Shown here: positions 34,401-47,325 of the stretch, in pieces
How the letters are laid out: each line of letters starts with the position of its first letter
Position numbering within the stretch: the first letter of the stretch is position 1
Assembly: GCA_013398295.1 (NCBI GenBank)
Contig: VZSF01008207.1
Span: forward strand, 71,024 to 135,023
Reading direction: 5' to 3'
Source: Chionis minor
Taxonomy: Eukaryota > Chordata > Aves > Charadriiformes > Chionididae
DNA length: 64,000 nucleotides
Made by a program: the position numbers and the translations under genes
The notes under the pieces: model-generated
What the model was told of the DNA's origin: nothing
Database searches by the model: none
What the model saw: the letters and a program-made list of their open reading frames with translations, nothing else

Positions 34401-37400
34401 GTTATATGTACATTGCAGTCATGAAGTAGAAAAGGTGAAAATACAAATTGTAAAATGTTTAATTTCCTGGTATTTTTAATTGTGATGGTTTAATGAATCT
34501 CTAAGTCAAAAGTGATTTATAACAAAAACTTCTCTTGCATTTTAATATAAAATAGACAGTATTTATTTTTAAGCTAATTCATGCAGTAAAGAACAGTCCA
34601 GTTTTGTGCTTGACTTTTTCAATTCATACAAATATACTACATTGTTAAATATCAAAAAATATCACCAGCCCAGAGCCACTTGCTTTCAAATGAAAAGAAT
34701 CATTTCAGCAAGCTGCAGCTGCAACTCAGTGACACTTTCTCAATATTTGTAATACTTTCTTAAATTGGATGTTCTTATCCTGCTCATGCTACAATACTTT
34801 ACCATTCAAGTCCCCTGGTTTTTTGTGTAGCTCCATATAAAACATACTACTTATGCATAATGGTCCAATACCAGCATATTACACAATGAAGGGTTTTTTC
34901 CATGTGTATTTATTTCCAGTTTTAGCAACTCTGAAAATTCTATAAATATGCAGTCAAATAAGAGAAAAAATAAATACAAGACATCAAATAATGTTAAACT
35001 GCCTTTGTAATTGCTCTTACTATGCAGTCACATTGGTGGTTAAAAAGATGACAGGAATTTTTTGCTATACTGCAGGTTTTCAAAGTATAGTTCTGCGATT
35101 TGCAAACTGCAATTGGTTAATGAAGCCAAATTTAATTAGCTCAACTTCCTTGCAGGTCCCATCAAATGCCACTATTTGATGTATTCTGTAAGATGACCAA
35201 GTCTGCTACAGCTGGCTAAGTGTCACAATGAAAAGGCATCTATACTTATTTCTGGGAACTGAAATGAGCTGTTTTAAGTGGAGCTTTTCTTCCATTTTCT
35301 GAGGCTGCACTGCTCTGACCTTCCCAAAATCAATCCTTTGCGGATTAACATGTAAAGCAGTGTCGAATTAATTTCAGAAAGCGAATATGAGATCAGCCTG
35401 GGATCATACAAAACATCTAACTCCTAAATACACTAATGCTTCTAGCCGCTCAATAAGAAGCTGTCAATAAAAAGAGGGAGGGGGTAGTTAGAAGGATTTG
35501 AAGCGTGGAGCAATCTATCAGGCTAGTTAGAGCTTTGCCTACTTCTGTGGCATGGCTAATGCATTCCTCTAGAAGTTAATCCTATTTCCAAAGACCCTCC
35601 TGTGAGGAGCACATAGGCCGTGCCGAATGAGAACTAAAATGCATTAAAATTCTCAACAACGTCACCAAAAGGCACACTAGTAGATTCTGAGAGTTGACAA
35701 TAAGATGGTTCATTAAAAGTGCAAGGTCTTAAAGAACTGACTTTTGTTACAATATGTCGGACAGAAAACATTCAACACATCTTTTCTGATCCACCTGCAA
35801 ACAGCACAATCTCTTAAAAACTGTTAAAAATTCAAATAAATAAAATAAAGTTATATTAATGCTACCACTGTAAACAGAAACTGTCATGGTTTCCATGACA
35901 TCGCAAATCCATTACAAAAGAAGACAGTGAAGCAAATATTTAAGTACAAAACTTACTTAGTATCTGTTACAGCAATACAGCATATGCAAATATGTTCGGG
36001 TATGTTTGCTTTTACTTCAAAAAGAAATAAAAGTAGATTATCAAGTTACTACCTGAGAATGCGGCGCTTCTAATACACCAATGTTGAGTTTTATATATGC
36101 CAATAACATTGTCAAATGCACATTCAGTCTGCAGACCATGACACAGTTAGACAATTTGCAGAGTTTTTAACTGCATGTTGTATCTGAGTCAGCAATTTAA
36201 GCATCCACGAATGATAAAGCAAGGAAACCTCTGAACAGCCTAAATATCATCTGGATAACTTCTGCTCTGTGGGCAGCAACATCAAAAGTCTGAAAGGTCA
36301 AAACCAGAATCCTTATTCATCAGTAAAGACAGAGAATAAAAGATAGGGATCAAGAGAAAATAGATGTAGCTCATATTATGAAGCAAATTTTCTTAATAAT
36401 TACGAGAAGGTAGTGGAACCGTATTATTTGAATATAGATGATGTTAATCTTTATGAAACAAAATTATCCATTTACAGATGAAGAGGATACCAAAAGGCAA
36501 CACAAATGTGTTTACTATTGCTGTCCTGAGGTTGATTTGAGATTGGGAGAACCAAAAAGCAAGCCTTTTGCCTTCTCTATACCTAGAATCTTTTAGTGTT
36601 TTCAGCACGTAAAACATTATAGAAGCAAGTTAACAAGTGTGCAGTAGTATCACCAAAACTGGATTAAGTAGGTATCTTGACAAAACACACACTATGCACA
36701 AAACATTTTGGAAAACTGCATTAAAAATGTACATTTTCTAGTATTTTCTCCTCCTCAAAGTTTACAAAGTGAGACATGCCCATCGCTCCTAATTAAAGAC
36801 TACATATCTCCTAAAACTTGTCACTAATAGTGAACTATGCTTCACGGAATATTTCTCGATTATCAGATCCCAGAATAAATCTTACGGTAAGAAAAGTCTC
36901 CTTTCATTTGTAACTTGATAAAATCCAATACAGAACAAATGAAGAAAAACCAGTAGGACTGAGTGTCATTTCCACAAACTCATTTGTCACTGTCTCATCA
37001 TACATATAAGCTGCCTAGTGTACTGATTAAAATATGCTGTGATTTTGCTAGCACAACTGATCAAGAGTTATGGTACATCTATCTACTGGACCTCAATGCA
37101 GAAAAGGAAAGGAATTCAGGTTTTTAGGCCAAAAGAGTCTGGCAAAAAGAATTTTATGACCGTTTGAGATCATACTTCATCTAGCTGTTTTTTAGTCAAC
37201 ACTATTCATTAAAATACCTTACATCAATGTGTAAACAAACTCAGCATATAACGTGCAAGAAAAGCGAGCAATTCAGCAGCGAGCAATTCTCCCTCTAAGC
37301 AGGGGGAAGGGATTTGTACCACCACATTTTGCTAAGCCGTCACACAACTAACTTTCAGTTGGGTCTGCTTTTGTGATAATAATCCTGCCATCAGCACACA

Positions 37401-39955
37401 AGCACCATCTTGAAGATACTTTAAGAGTAGATGGAAAATCCAAACTAATATTTTCCACTGTTTCTGACTACTACAAACTGACCTACTTAAAAGATGAAAA
37501 AAAGCGGTTTAATGCATTTTTTCCCCTTAACAAAAATGATGTCCATTTAGCTTTTCAAAAAGGGAACTGAAGGGCTAGTGAAAGACTGCAATGTTGACAT
37601 TAAAATGTTTCACACACTAAAAATCACAGGAAATGACCCAAACACATAGTTTCCACAATACAATGGACTGGCATAAATTCGCCCAAGCTTAATGGGGTAA
37701 AGTCTCTGCTCACAGAAATAATTGAATCATAAGAAACGTCTACCAAAAAAAGCCCATTAAGAACAATTAAGTAAAAGTGAAAACTAAATTAAAAGTTAAT
37801 TTAGTACTTAGTATTGCAATTAAAAGATAAGGACAGACTTTTCACTGAAAATTCTACAGCTGAATAGCTCTTAACACACACTTTCATCCAGAAAATAAAG
37901 TAATGTCTTTTTCATATTATTCAGAGCAACAGAACTTTAAAAAGTTGTAGAAGTGACACAATGCTGGTAATTTTTAACAGTTCTGTCATGGAACCATAAA
38001 TGTAATTTAGTGAAGGTAAGCTAAACAATATACTGTCATTCCATTTCAAACTCACTACTTTCTGTGACATAGATTTTTTTGCAGCAGTATTTACGTCCGC
38101 ATAGGTTTATAAATATTTATGCAGAAACTTAATGTGTCTCAGTCTTCCAGAATTTTTTTCCAGACTTCATCCTTAATATTTTGTTAGAAGAATTCCACAA
38201 AGGTATTTTTGACCAAAAGTAGATGGAAGCAATAAAAGCAACTAATTTGTATAGCACAGCAAGCATGCATTGGTTTTACTTAAAATACCTTTAAAAGGAG
38301 AATTCAGTAAAAATTCGGCTCTGCAAAACCTTTTATACCAATTTCTTTCCATAAAAGATACAAAGCTGGAAACTAACACTTTATGAGATGTAAATATATT
38401 TGTGAAAGAACACTGTGACAAAACCTGCACCGTTCAAAGAAAATATGTAATACTTTTCTTCAGGATAGCGCTGAAGCCTCACAGTACACCTCCTAGTATG
38501 AAATAAAGCTTAAATGAGAAGATCATAACTGAAAATTTGGAGTCTCAATCTCTAGTTTGAAGTAAAGATAAAGGAAAAGGATCAGAAGCTATACCTTCTC
38601 CTAATAAAATCCTGTTCATTCTAAACTTGATTTTTTTAAGAGAGTCAGAGAGACAGAAAAGTAGGAACAGCACCAGTATACTGAATCATACAATTAGTAA
38701 AACGAGAGTTACGTTACACAGTTGTGTTAAGTCTGATCTTACAGGAAAACTACACCACATCCTTGGAAGGATAGCTCATGGGAAATGCTTTATTTTTTCA
38801 TGACCTAAAAGACAGACACAGTATGCGAAAATGGTCCTGTAGTTATAGACTAAGGTTGTGCTGCAGAAAAGTCAGTAATTTTGTACAACTGGACTGAAAT
38901 TCAGATTTTGAAGGGAATGTTCCTTCTGCTGGGAAGCTGACAGTGCTTCCATTTACTAACCTGACAATGTACTTTTATGCCCTAACTGTTAAATTAGGGA
39001 ATGAAACTAAATTCCATTCGGAATGAAAAAAGGTTATGAAATCAGTGTGTAGGTAAAGACTACACTGACCAAGAATACCCAGTGGGTCTAGAAAATACTG
39101 CCCACAGTAATCCACCCCGAAAAAAGTCATATATATACAGACTTATCTTTTGTAGCAAATGTTTTTCAGTTAATCTTAATATCAAACAATAAGTTGCATA
39201 TATATAGAAATACAATATAATTTCTTTTCTCCTCCCACTTTTCCAATATTTCAGAGGAATTTAAGTCTATACTAAAAAAATATACATAGACAGTGGTGAA
39301 ACCATAATTTTCAAGACATCTTTTTGCATTGCCTGCCATTTTGCACTTACTTTCCCTTACTAGAATATCAATTCTTATCAGGTTATGAAGATAAGCCAGT
39401 TATAGGAAATAAACTACTACTATCACAGTAAAGAAGAGGGTCATCACATCCTAGAAAGGGTAAGTTATTGAACTGCATTTGGTAAAAGCATACTCACAAT
39501 TATAAAGGATATCAGATGAGACTGAATCAAGGCACTTTGTTTATGCCATGCCTAGCAAAAATGTTACTGATTTCTGTTGCATTTTGATCGCTGCTCACCA
39601 GAGCCTGTTCACATGTAAACCTGAAAGCCCTCCAAAGGGCAGTATAACCAGCTGAGAATCTGAATATCTTTGCTGTAGGGCTCCTCTATAACCAGCCCTG
39701 AAGATCTCCCAAAGGCAGGAAAGTTGGTGATTGTCCCTCAGATGTCCCTAAGCACGGCAATGGACTGCCTCTTCCCAAAGATACCCACGTGGCTATGGTG
39801 CTCTTGATATTTAACAGAAAGGCAGGTTCTATGCAAAAGTCCTAGCAATATGCAGCTGGCAACAAACACAGCAATTTGTGCATTCACAGTGTCAGAAAAA
39901 GTTATCCTACTGCCTTTACTGATCAAAATCTGCCCAGTTATTATTAGCCACCATG
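31493..39955 (-). other. HLCS: Long HLCS intron, sixth segment
   Basis: AT-rich intronic sequence with no supported gene. An A/C-rich low-complexity stretch lies at 34195-34240. A 12-bp direct repeat (agcgagcaattc, twice, period 15) lies at 37264-37290. Short open stretches (33269-33457, 34991-35179, 37373-37570, 38242-38430) look random. Confidence 0.55.
34195..34240. repeat. A/C-rich low-complexity stretch
   Basis: Repeated aac units followed by mixed A and C (gaaaaacaacaacaacaaaa, then ccccaacaaccaag). Confidence 0.85.
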
Positions 39956-40022
39956 ATTCTAACACAGCGTAGGTGTGTTAGAATGCACTTAAGTGTATTC
40001 ATGCACCTAAGTGTATGAATTG
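39956..40022. repeat. Hairpin plus 18-bp tandem repeat
   Basis: Arms attctaacac (39956-39965) and gtgttagaat (39975-39984) are exact reverse complements with a 9-base loop. Directly after, atgcacttaagtgtattc (39983-40000) is repeated with three changes as atgcacctaagtgtatga (40001-40018). Each repeat also holds an inverted cac..gtg core. No known element was recognised. Confidence 0.85.
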
Positions 40023-43000
40023 TACAAGATAGCGAGCATGTGGGGCCACTCACACACCTAAAAGAATGCACACGCTTAAGCATTTTGCTGTACAGGAACA
40101 GGTACAAGCAAAATTTTATTATCATATAGCCAAGTGAATAACAACATTCTATCTGTCCAGTGCTCTTTAGCTCACATCTAATATCAAAGCCCTAACACTG
40201 CCTAAATGCTCATTTTAAGGCCTACAACAAAAACGGCATGGGAAGACCTGCTTAGACTTTTATTCCAAGTCATTTCAAGACAGACAGATGTTCAACAAGA
40301 TCCAGAAAATGCTGCTTGATGGATTGAAAAGCATTTCTCTAAGTGGATTAAAAGACTACAAGAGTCAAGATGTTTCTATTTGTGCTACACACAATTATGC
40401 TCTTTAAAGAGACTGTGTTAAAACTGTTACCATGGTGTCTATATTCTAAGGTTACATGTTGACAAGTATGTCATTAAAAAACCAGCAGACACTTCAGTGA
40501 GAATCTGCTGCTGATCACCCGAGTTAAGCTGTTTTAGAGAGATTATTCTGACCATGTGTTTAGCACATTCAATTCTTACCTACTTTAAGCAACAATCATA
40601 AACGGCTACCTTTTTCCACGTGATAGCATAAACCATATTAAAATGGCAACAGATTTTTACTGCTTGGCCATGCTGCTTTTTAATAATTGAGTACCAATAA
40701 GCAGCCCTACCTAGAAAAATGCATCCAATTCCTCAAGAGCCTGACACCTTCACTGACCTAAATCTGGCCTACAACTCCAGCTCTTACAACAGAGCAAAAA
40801 CATGTTTTGTTTATCACCTGATCTTGCAAAATAGCAAATTCTTCCAAGGGGACGACAATGAGTCTGTATCTGCAGAGGCTCCAACAGCTGAAGTGTGCCC
40901 TCCATGTGCCCCACAGTCCATCTGTCAAAGCTGCACATGCAGACTCATCACTCTGTTATATGCTGAAGGCTACAATAGTTCAAAGGACAAAACCGAGCCG
41001 GGCAAACCCTCTGTCCATGTAGCACTGCGTATGCCAAGAGTGGAGTCTCCAACTGAACCAGGGCCCAATGAAGGCTTCCCCTTGAAAATAAAAGCCCAGC
41101 GTGTGCACACCTCAAGTCAGCATGCTGACAAAAGATGCTTTGTTTCCTTGACCCAACAGGCATTCAATTCAGTGGCCAAATCATGTGGAAATGTACGAGA
41201 ACTACATTGCCTTTACTAAGATGCTTGCTCTCTGTTAGCTACCTTAACCTATGGTTAAGTTTTTAGCAATAACAATACCAATGACGGCAGTGGACTTTGC
41301 TGTTTTTAATGTTCATCTGCTAGAGAGATTTTCTGTTTAACACATTAAAGGTGGGTAAAGAAACAATTTATATAATTTTATTTAATTCTATAAAACACTG
41401 TATTTCACTTAAGGGAATTAGTGCCTTAAGCAATAAACAGAAATATGCAACAAATTGCTTATGTGGGATCTATTAACCTAAGTGCTCGACTCTACCCTCC
41501 AAATAATCCCCTTTTAGAGTTTCAGCTTTAAAAGTTTATATATAAATGATTGCTAAGTTTATTTATTTTTTTAAAAAAGAAGATATTAAAATAGACTGTG
41601 GATCTAACAGTATGTGCTACTGCTGACAATTTAGTGGTCATGCTAGTGTAACATTTGATCCCCTGAAAGTTCATTTTCCCACCCTCACAAAAATTACTGG
41701 TTGCACAAGACTGTGTCACCAGATTAACTGCCAGATAAAGCAGGAACCTGCCTGAAGTTCCTACACAATCTATTTCCAGCTTAATGCGGGCAAGGCAGCT
41801 TAAAGGCCTGTCTAACGTTTCTCTCCTTTTCTGTGTTGCTACCATATGTTTTGCTGCGCTGAGTGTTTGCTGCCTGCTGGCTTGATCCAGTAAGTCAGGT
41901 GGATCTAAGCTGGATGGACGTTTCCATCTTTCTCCCATCTCCTTCCAGCATCATTCTGGAATAGAAAAACTGCCCAAAGAAGATGAACCAATAATAAATT
42001 ATGGAGTTTGGGTTTGGCAGACCTTTACCCTAGGGGAGAGACAGGTGAAGAACTGTGAAAATAGCACACTGAGGTCTCTCCCCTTTGTTATTTGCACTCC
42101 ACTCTCCAAACAGACCAAGAAAATGGTGCCTCTGGTTAACTGTGGATGAAGCCAGTAACCTTGTATTACATGCTGGACTGTAAGAGGTCTGATAATTCAC
42201 CATTAGGCCTGCTGCTTATCCTGTATGTCAGCATCATTTCTTATCCACTGTGCCAGTTAACTAAGAGAAAGACAGTGCAAAGTAGGGATATAAAACCTAC
42301 AGTCATTTTGTCCTGTATTACATTTAATACCATCCAGACACAGTTAGCAATTCACATTAGCATATTATAGAATTGCAGCAATGGCTTCCTGCAATCAGGC
42401 CAATACCTATCTCTTTGATTAAATCGAGAATAACTACCTAGTCCTCAACATTAAATATTTTATTTCCTTTCCCATACCTTGTATATCACTCTGTATAAAA
42501 TGTAAGACATGACATGTGAACATACATCTAACAACTGTTACGTCAAACATCTAACACTTTAGCTAAGAGCAACATCTTCAATTATATGCAGAAAATGAAT
42601 TGTTTGCTTTTTGTCCTTTTCTTCCCATAAATGCCTTAATGGATAAGAAATTTTCTGCACCCCCCCAAAAAATCAAAAGAACAGGGATTATACCAACAAA
42701 TATCAATGTTAATTCAAAAATGGATTAACAATTAAAGATTTGAAGTACATTAGCATTGATCTAAAGCATGAAATAGTTGTGATCAATAAGCTAATCTGTA
42801 AATTTGATTGAGTAAATCCTGTTTACTAAAGTATTCTATAGGCATAATTTACAAATACAAGAAGACAAAAATCCTGCTCTTACTAAAAAAAAAAAAAAGG
42901 AATTTGAAGACGATCATATCTGTGTTTAGATAACAACACAAAAACAAAATTTCCTCATTCAAGAATGTTTACCTACAGAGATACCGAAACTTCACTGACC

Positions 43001-44065
43001 CAGTGCTGACACTATACAAATCAAGAAATGTCCTCTTGATACTGCAGAAATGGGGACTGTCACACAGTGACCTTGGCTGGTGGAAATACATTACAGGGCA
43101 ATAACCCCTCCTGTTTGTTTTTTCTTTTTGTAAGATCTTGCTTCTATATAACATTGTACTGCTTTACAACCATACTGCTAGACAGGAAAGGGAAATCAGA
43201 TAAACTGGTGGAAATATATCCTCATACCTATATAACTATATTTATTCTAGGAATTACATCAATACAACTACATTGGTTAAAAAAATAAATCATACCTCTG
43301 ACTGACAGGTTTAAATAGCACAAAACTGTTTAGACCAAACCTTAGTATTGAATGTTAGACCTTAAACTGAGTAGGTAAGCACTACTAATTGACAATAATT
43401 GAAGCAAGAAAATGACAGGTAGTAAGATATGGTATTTAATTTTAAAAAGAAAAGAAAAAGAAATAAGGAGATTTAGTTAAGAATAAAGTAAACTTTTTTC
43501 TAGTTGTACGTAACAACATTTTACTGAGAAGTTAAAAGGCATAAAAACTTTCCTTTTTATCTGCAATTCTAAGTTTTGTGATGGGTCAACTTGAAATGGT
43601 TGCACTTAAAAATTTATGAAATAATAGCCTTAGTGAAGACAGATAAACAAGAAACTAATTTAAAGAAATTTAGGACAACTCATTGCACTTCACAGGGAAA
43701 TGCAGAATTCTTCCCAATTCATTTGTTCTCTTAACTCCAGCTGGGAGAAAACACCAATTGATTTTTTTAATACAGTCATTGCTATAAACCCCTAAATAAT
43801 GGACCTGACAAGCCTTGAGATACAACAGATCCTACACTATCAAAATACAGGAAAAAACCCCAATCTGTCATGACATTTGAGATCCTCATACATAGTGAAA
43901 AACATGAACACACGGAAAAAAGCTCCTTTACTTAATGAAAACAGTTATGATATCAAAACCTAACACAAACTAACATAAATTAAGTATTCAAACTGCTAAA
44001 TATTTATTCATCTAGCTTTACCTCAATTTATGGTCCCTCTAAAAGATAGCTGAAGTCTCTAAAAA
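40023..44065 (-). other. HLCS: Long HLCS intron, seventh segment
   Basis: No supported gene. At 40719-41219 there is a 166-codon plus-strand open frame, but the opposite strand is also open there (40750-40938, 40948-41163) and no family is recognised. At 41528-41938 a 136-codon minus-strand frame begins MGERWKRPSSLDPPDLLDQ, in somewhat GC-richer sequence, and is also unrecognised. A run of 14 A lies at about 42885-42898. Confidence 0.5.
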
Positions 44066-44224
44066 TCAGGCATATTCCAGCAGCCACCTGTAGTAAGGGA
44101 AGTCGCTCAGTCCACCACAACTGTAGTTTTTGTTGTAGTCTGGCCCCAGAGGAATGAACCTCTGAAGTTTATCAGTCAGTTTGATAACTCCACCATTGGA
44201 GTCTAGCATTGTAGGTAACACTGG
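44066..44224 (-). other. Candidate exon-like fragment, unknown family
   Basis: On the minus strand, cttgctttttacacgtag looks like a splice acceptor. It is followed at once by a 52-codon open frame reading PVLPTMLDSNGGVIKLTD, then RFIPLGPDYNKNYSCGG and LSDFPYYRWLLEYA, ending in TGA. A possible donor (ctacag|gtggct) lies near its end. Composition is protein-like (Gly, Pro, Asp, Tyr), but I recognise no family. Surrounding sequence (44040-44460) is GC-richer than average. It could be a cryptic or alternative exon, a mobile-element remnant, or chance. Confidence 0.2.
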
Positions 44225-44941
44225 CTACGTGTAAAAAGCAAGTAGTACAACACATTATGAGCAGATCTGCAGAGCGGAACAGCTGGTGATGAGGATGCGC
44301 TGTCTGCACTATCAAAGGGCTGGGGGTGAATTTTGCAGTAAACTCCAGCCTGCTTCCAGGAGGGAATGCCAATGACTGGTTGCTATGTGCTAGGTGCACT
44401 TTTGGAGCACATCATCTGCCTACATTCACCCTGAGAGGAATCGAGTTCACTCTATGAGAACACTGGAACGTGAACCAAAGTGCAGTAAGTGAGGATAATT
44501 GCATTTCTTTCAGAAGCTCATTCCTGATCTAAACAGGTAACACACATGCACTCAGCTGCCTTCTCCTTCAAATCAAAACTTCATTTGCTCACAAAATGAG
44601 CAATCTGAGGCTAACAAGATTTTGTACAGAATTCTTCTGACTAGTTAAGAGTTTTTAGCTGTATGCTCCAGTTTACAGTATCTTCCCCAATAACTTGCCA
44701 GCTACAGGAGTTAAAAAGTTCAGATATCATTAAAAATGTAGAAACAACTGTGTCTTGCTTTAGTCCCTTAGAGAATACAAATTTCACATTATGATTTTTA
44801 AAACTGCTATATTATTATAGCAACTAAGCATGAATACAGCAGTGTGTTTACTGAATTTTCTTACATGCAACTTTTTAAATGTTCAACCAAACTTTGGGTC
44901 AATTTTTAAAGATGTACAAAAAAGCCTCCTGGCTTGTACAT

Positions 44942-44957
44942 TCACTTTTAAAAGTGA
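44942..44957. repeat. Perfect 16-bp palindrome (tcacttttaaaagtga)
   Basis: Exact self-complementary 16-mer with no loop, followed by a short gtaactga duplication. Probably chance. Confidence 0.9.
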
Positions 44958-45945
44958 GTGTAACTGAGTAACTGAGCTTAAAGGTTTTTCTCAAAGAATT
45001 GTAATAGAAACTGGAATTGAATCTTACCTTAGCTAATGGGTGCTCTCTGAAACAATCTCCCCAACTCTCTGACAGAATATAAGATATTTTAAAGTCCCAT
45101 TTTTCCTCACAGCAAAACTAGAACATATGAGAATAACTAAAAATTAGTAAGATCAACAGGGGTCAAAACTAAACAAACGAATGGCAATTTTTACAGATTG
45201 AAAGAGCTGTTTTCTCACAGAAGTGTAATTTTAGAGAAATTTGCAAGTCAACTGCAATCATGAACATTTTGTAAAACTATATAATGAATGCTACTGTTTT
45301 CCATTCAGCCCACATGAAACCATGAAATTCTATACATTCAGTCAGACTTTCTACTCTGTACACTAAAACTGCTGGTTATTCCCTCTATAGCTTTTTTGTT
45401 TTTTTCTAAGAAAACAGCATATACATTGGAAAAAATAAATTACCTCTTAAAAATACCAAAAGCTCTTTAGCCATTATACATACACGCTGCTTATTGACAT
45501 ACTTCATCTCCCCACTTTTAAAAATATCTCACCTTGTATGTTTGACTTCAGAGGAAAAGGAGTTCAAGGTTATTGGTTTATGCCACCTGACTTGGTGTAT
45601 CTGTAAATCTATAAAACAAAGTTGATTGCAATGGGACTTGAGCTCATCTTCATCTCAAAAAGCTTCATAATAAAAAAAAGTTTGTGAAGAATAAATACCC
45701 ATTTTCTCCAAGTAGCTTATCTGTTTTTTCTCATGTAGCCCATTTGGCTGCAAGAGCACCTAAATGCATTGACACATTGATGCCTTCACCGAGATGTACT
45801 ACAGTGTTACCAACACCTCAGATTTTATCAGAAGCCGCAGTATTTTTTAAACTTCAATATCTCAGAATAAAACTAAGTGTCCAGTGCTCAACATTTTGCC
45901 TATCAGACAAATAAGAATTGCTTTAAAGCTGTCCTAACCTTATTC

Positions 45946-45998
45946 TGTTGGTTTTGGTAGGGTTTTTTTGGATTTTTTTGGGTTGGTTGGTTTTTTTC
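45946..45998. repeat. G/T-rich tract
   Basis: Almost only G and T for about 50 bp (two A), with repeated GG/GGG groups separated by T runs, for example gggttggttgg. The minus strand would read A/C-rich in the HLCS transcript. Confidence 0.85.
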
Positions 45999-47231
45999 TG
46001 GCTGTTCCTCATTGCCAAAATTCCTTAGTGAAGTCACAAATCGTACAAATATAGTTGAAGATTGGCTAGGTGGGTAATTTTTTGCCCTTTAGAAGCACAA
46101 AGCAAGAACTGACCCATGACTGACTATCACGCCTTCCCAGTAACTGCAGCAACATCACACATTACCCAAGCAAGTGCTGAAATGGCAGAAAAGAGGAAAA
46201 CATCGAGGAAGAAAGGGAAAACTGGCATTATGTACATCACTAAAGTAGTTCATGTCAGAAAGTGTGGAATAGTTAGCACAGTGCAATGCATACTCATTAG
46301 CTACAGTCAGAATGAATTTAGCACTTTTTAATTGTAGACCGAACACTGCCATTACTTTAAGATAAAAAGACAAGACCACTGATTCAATTATAAAACTGCA
46401 ATACATGATTGTGGTGGCTGCACGATAGCTGTATGTGAACAAATGTCTCCATCAGCCATTATATGAAAATTCGATAGATAAGGGAAGGCCAAAATGGTTG
46501 CAATGCTCAGGTCCCCAGCAGTTTCCTCTCTTTTACCTCCTACTCACTCACAGGGAGCTGAGTATTGAGACTTGGTACTGGAAATATACATCATCAATAA
46601 CACTGCTACTGTAAAGAAAGCTTGTACATGGTTTTCTCTAAAAAAAAAAAAAAATTTTTAAAAAAATCTATCAGACTGTCCTAACATTTCTTCAAATTTG
46701 GTACGTTCCTGTTTATTTTTCTGGCAAAAACTCTATTTTTTAACTTTAAAACAATTCTACACACTAAATAATTTTAGAACTCTCAAACCTGCATGCGATG
46801 GTTTTTCCTTAAAATAAGAAATGTGTTACATGGATCTTCAGCATCTATGGGAAAGAGAGGTGGGGAAAAATATTATAATGGCCCTGCTGGAATCTTTAGT
46901 GGCCTACACGATGTTCACAGATGTTCTCTCTGTTTCTCCAGGCTGTACATTGAGCTGCCCGAGAGCATAAAAAATTTCAGATGACATATCTGTAATCTAA
47001 AAAAACCCCAAAACTTAAATATAAAAATTTGATTCTCATTCAGGTTTAATGGAGGAAAAGCCAAATGGATGAATACTTGATGTAAAGGATATCTACAGGA
47101 TTCCATGTATTTGTTCACATCAAGAAAAATGTGCAATTTTTGAAATACAGTCTGGTACACATATGGAGTGTGGTCACTTATTGATAGTGTCTATCAAATG
47201 AGTTTAATACTCACAGATACTATATTTCCTT

Positions 47232-47325
47232 AAGAAGAGAGGAGAAGGAGAGGAGAAGGAGAGGAGAAGGAGAGGAGAAGGAGAAAGAAAACAAAAAGAA
47301 AGGAAAAAAGAAAAAAGAAAGAAAA
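47232..47325. repeat. Homopurine tract with 12-bp tandem repeat
   Basis: An uninterrupted run of 60 purines (47232-47291) holds about four copies of aggagaaggaga. After one C it continues as a 33-base A-rich purine run to 47325. The HLCS transcript would carry it as a polypyrimidine tract of about 90 bases. Confidence 0.95.
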
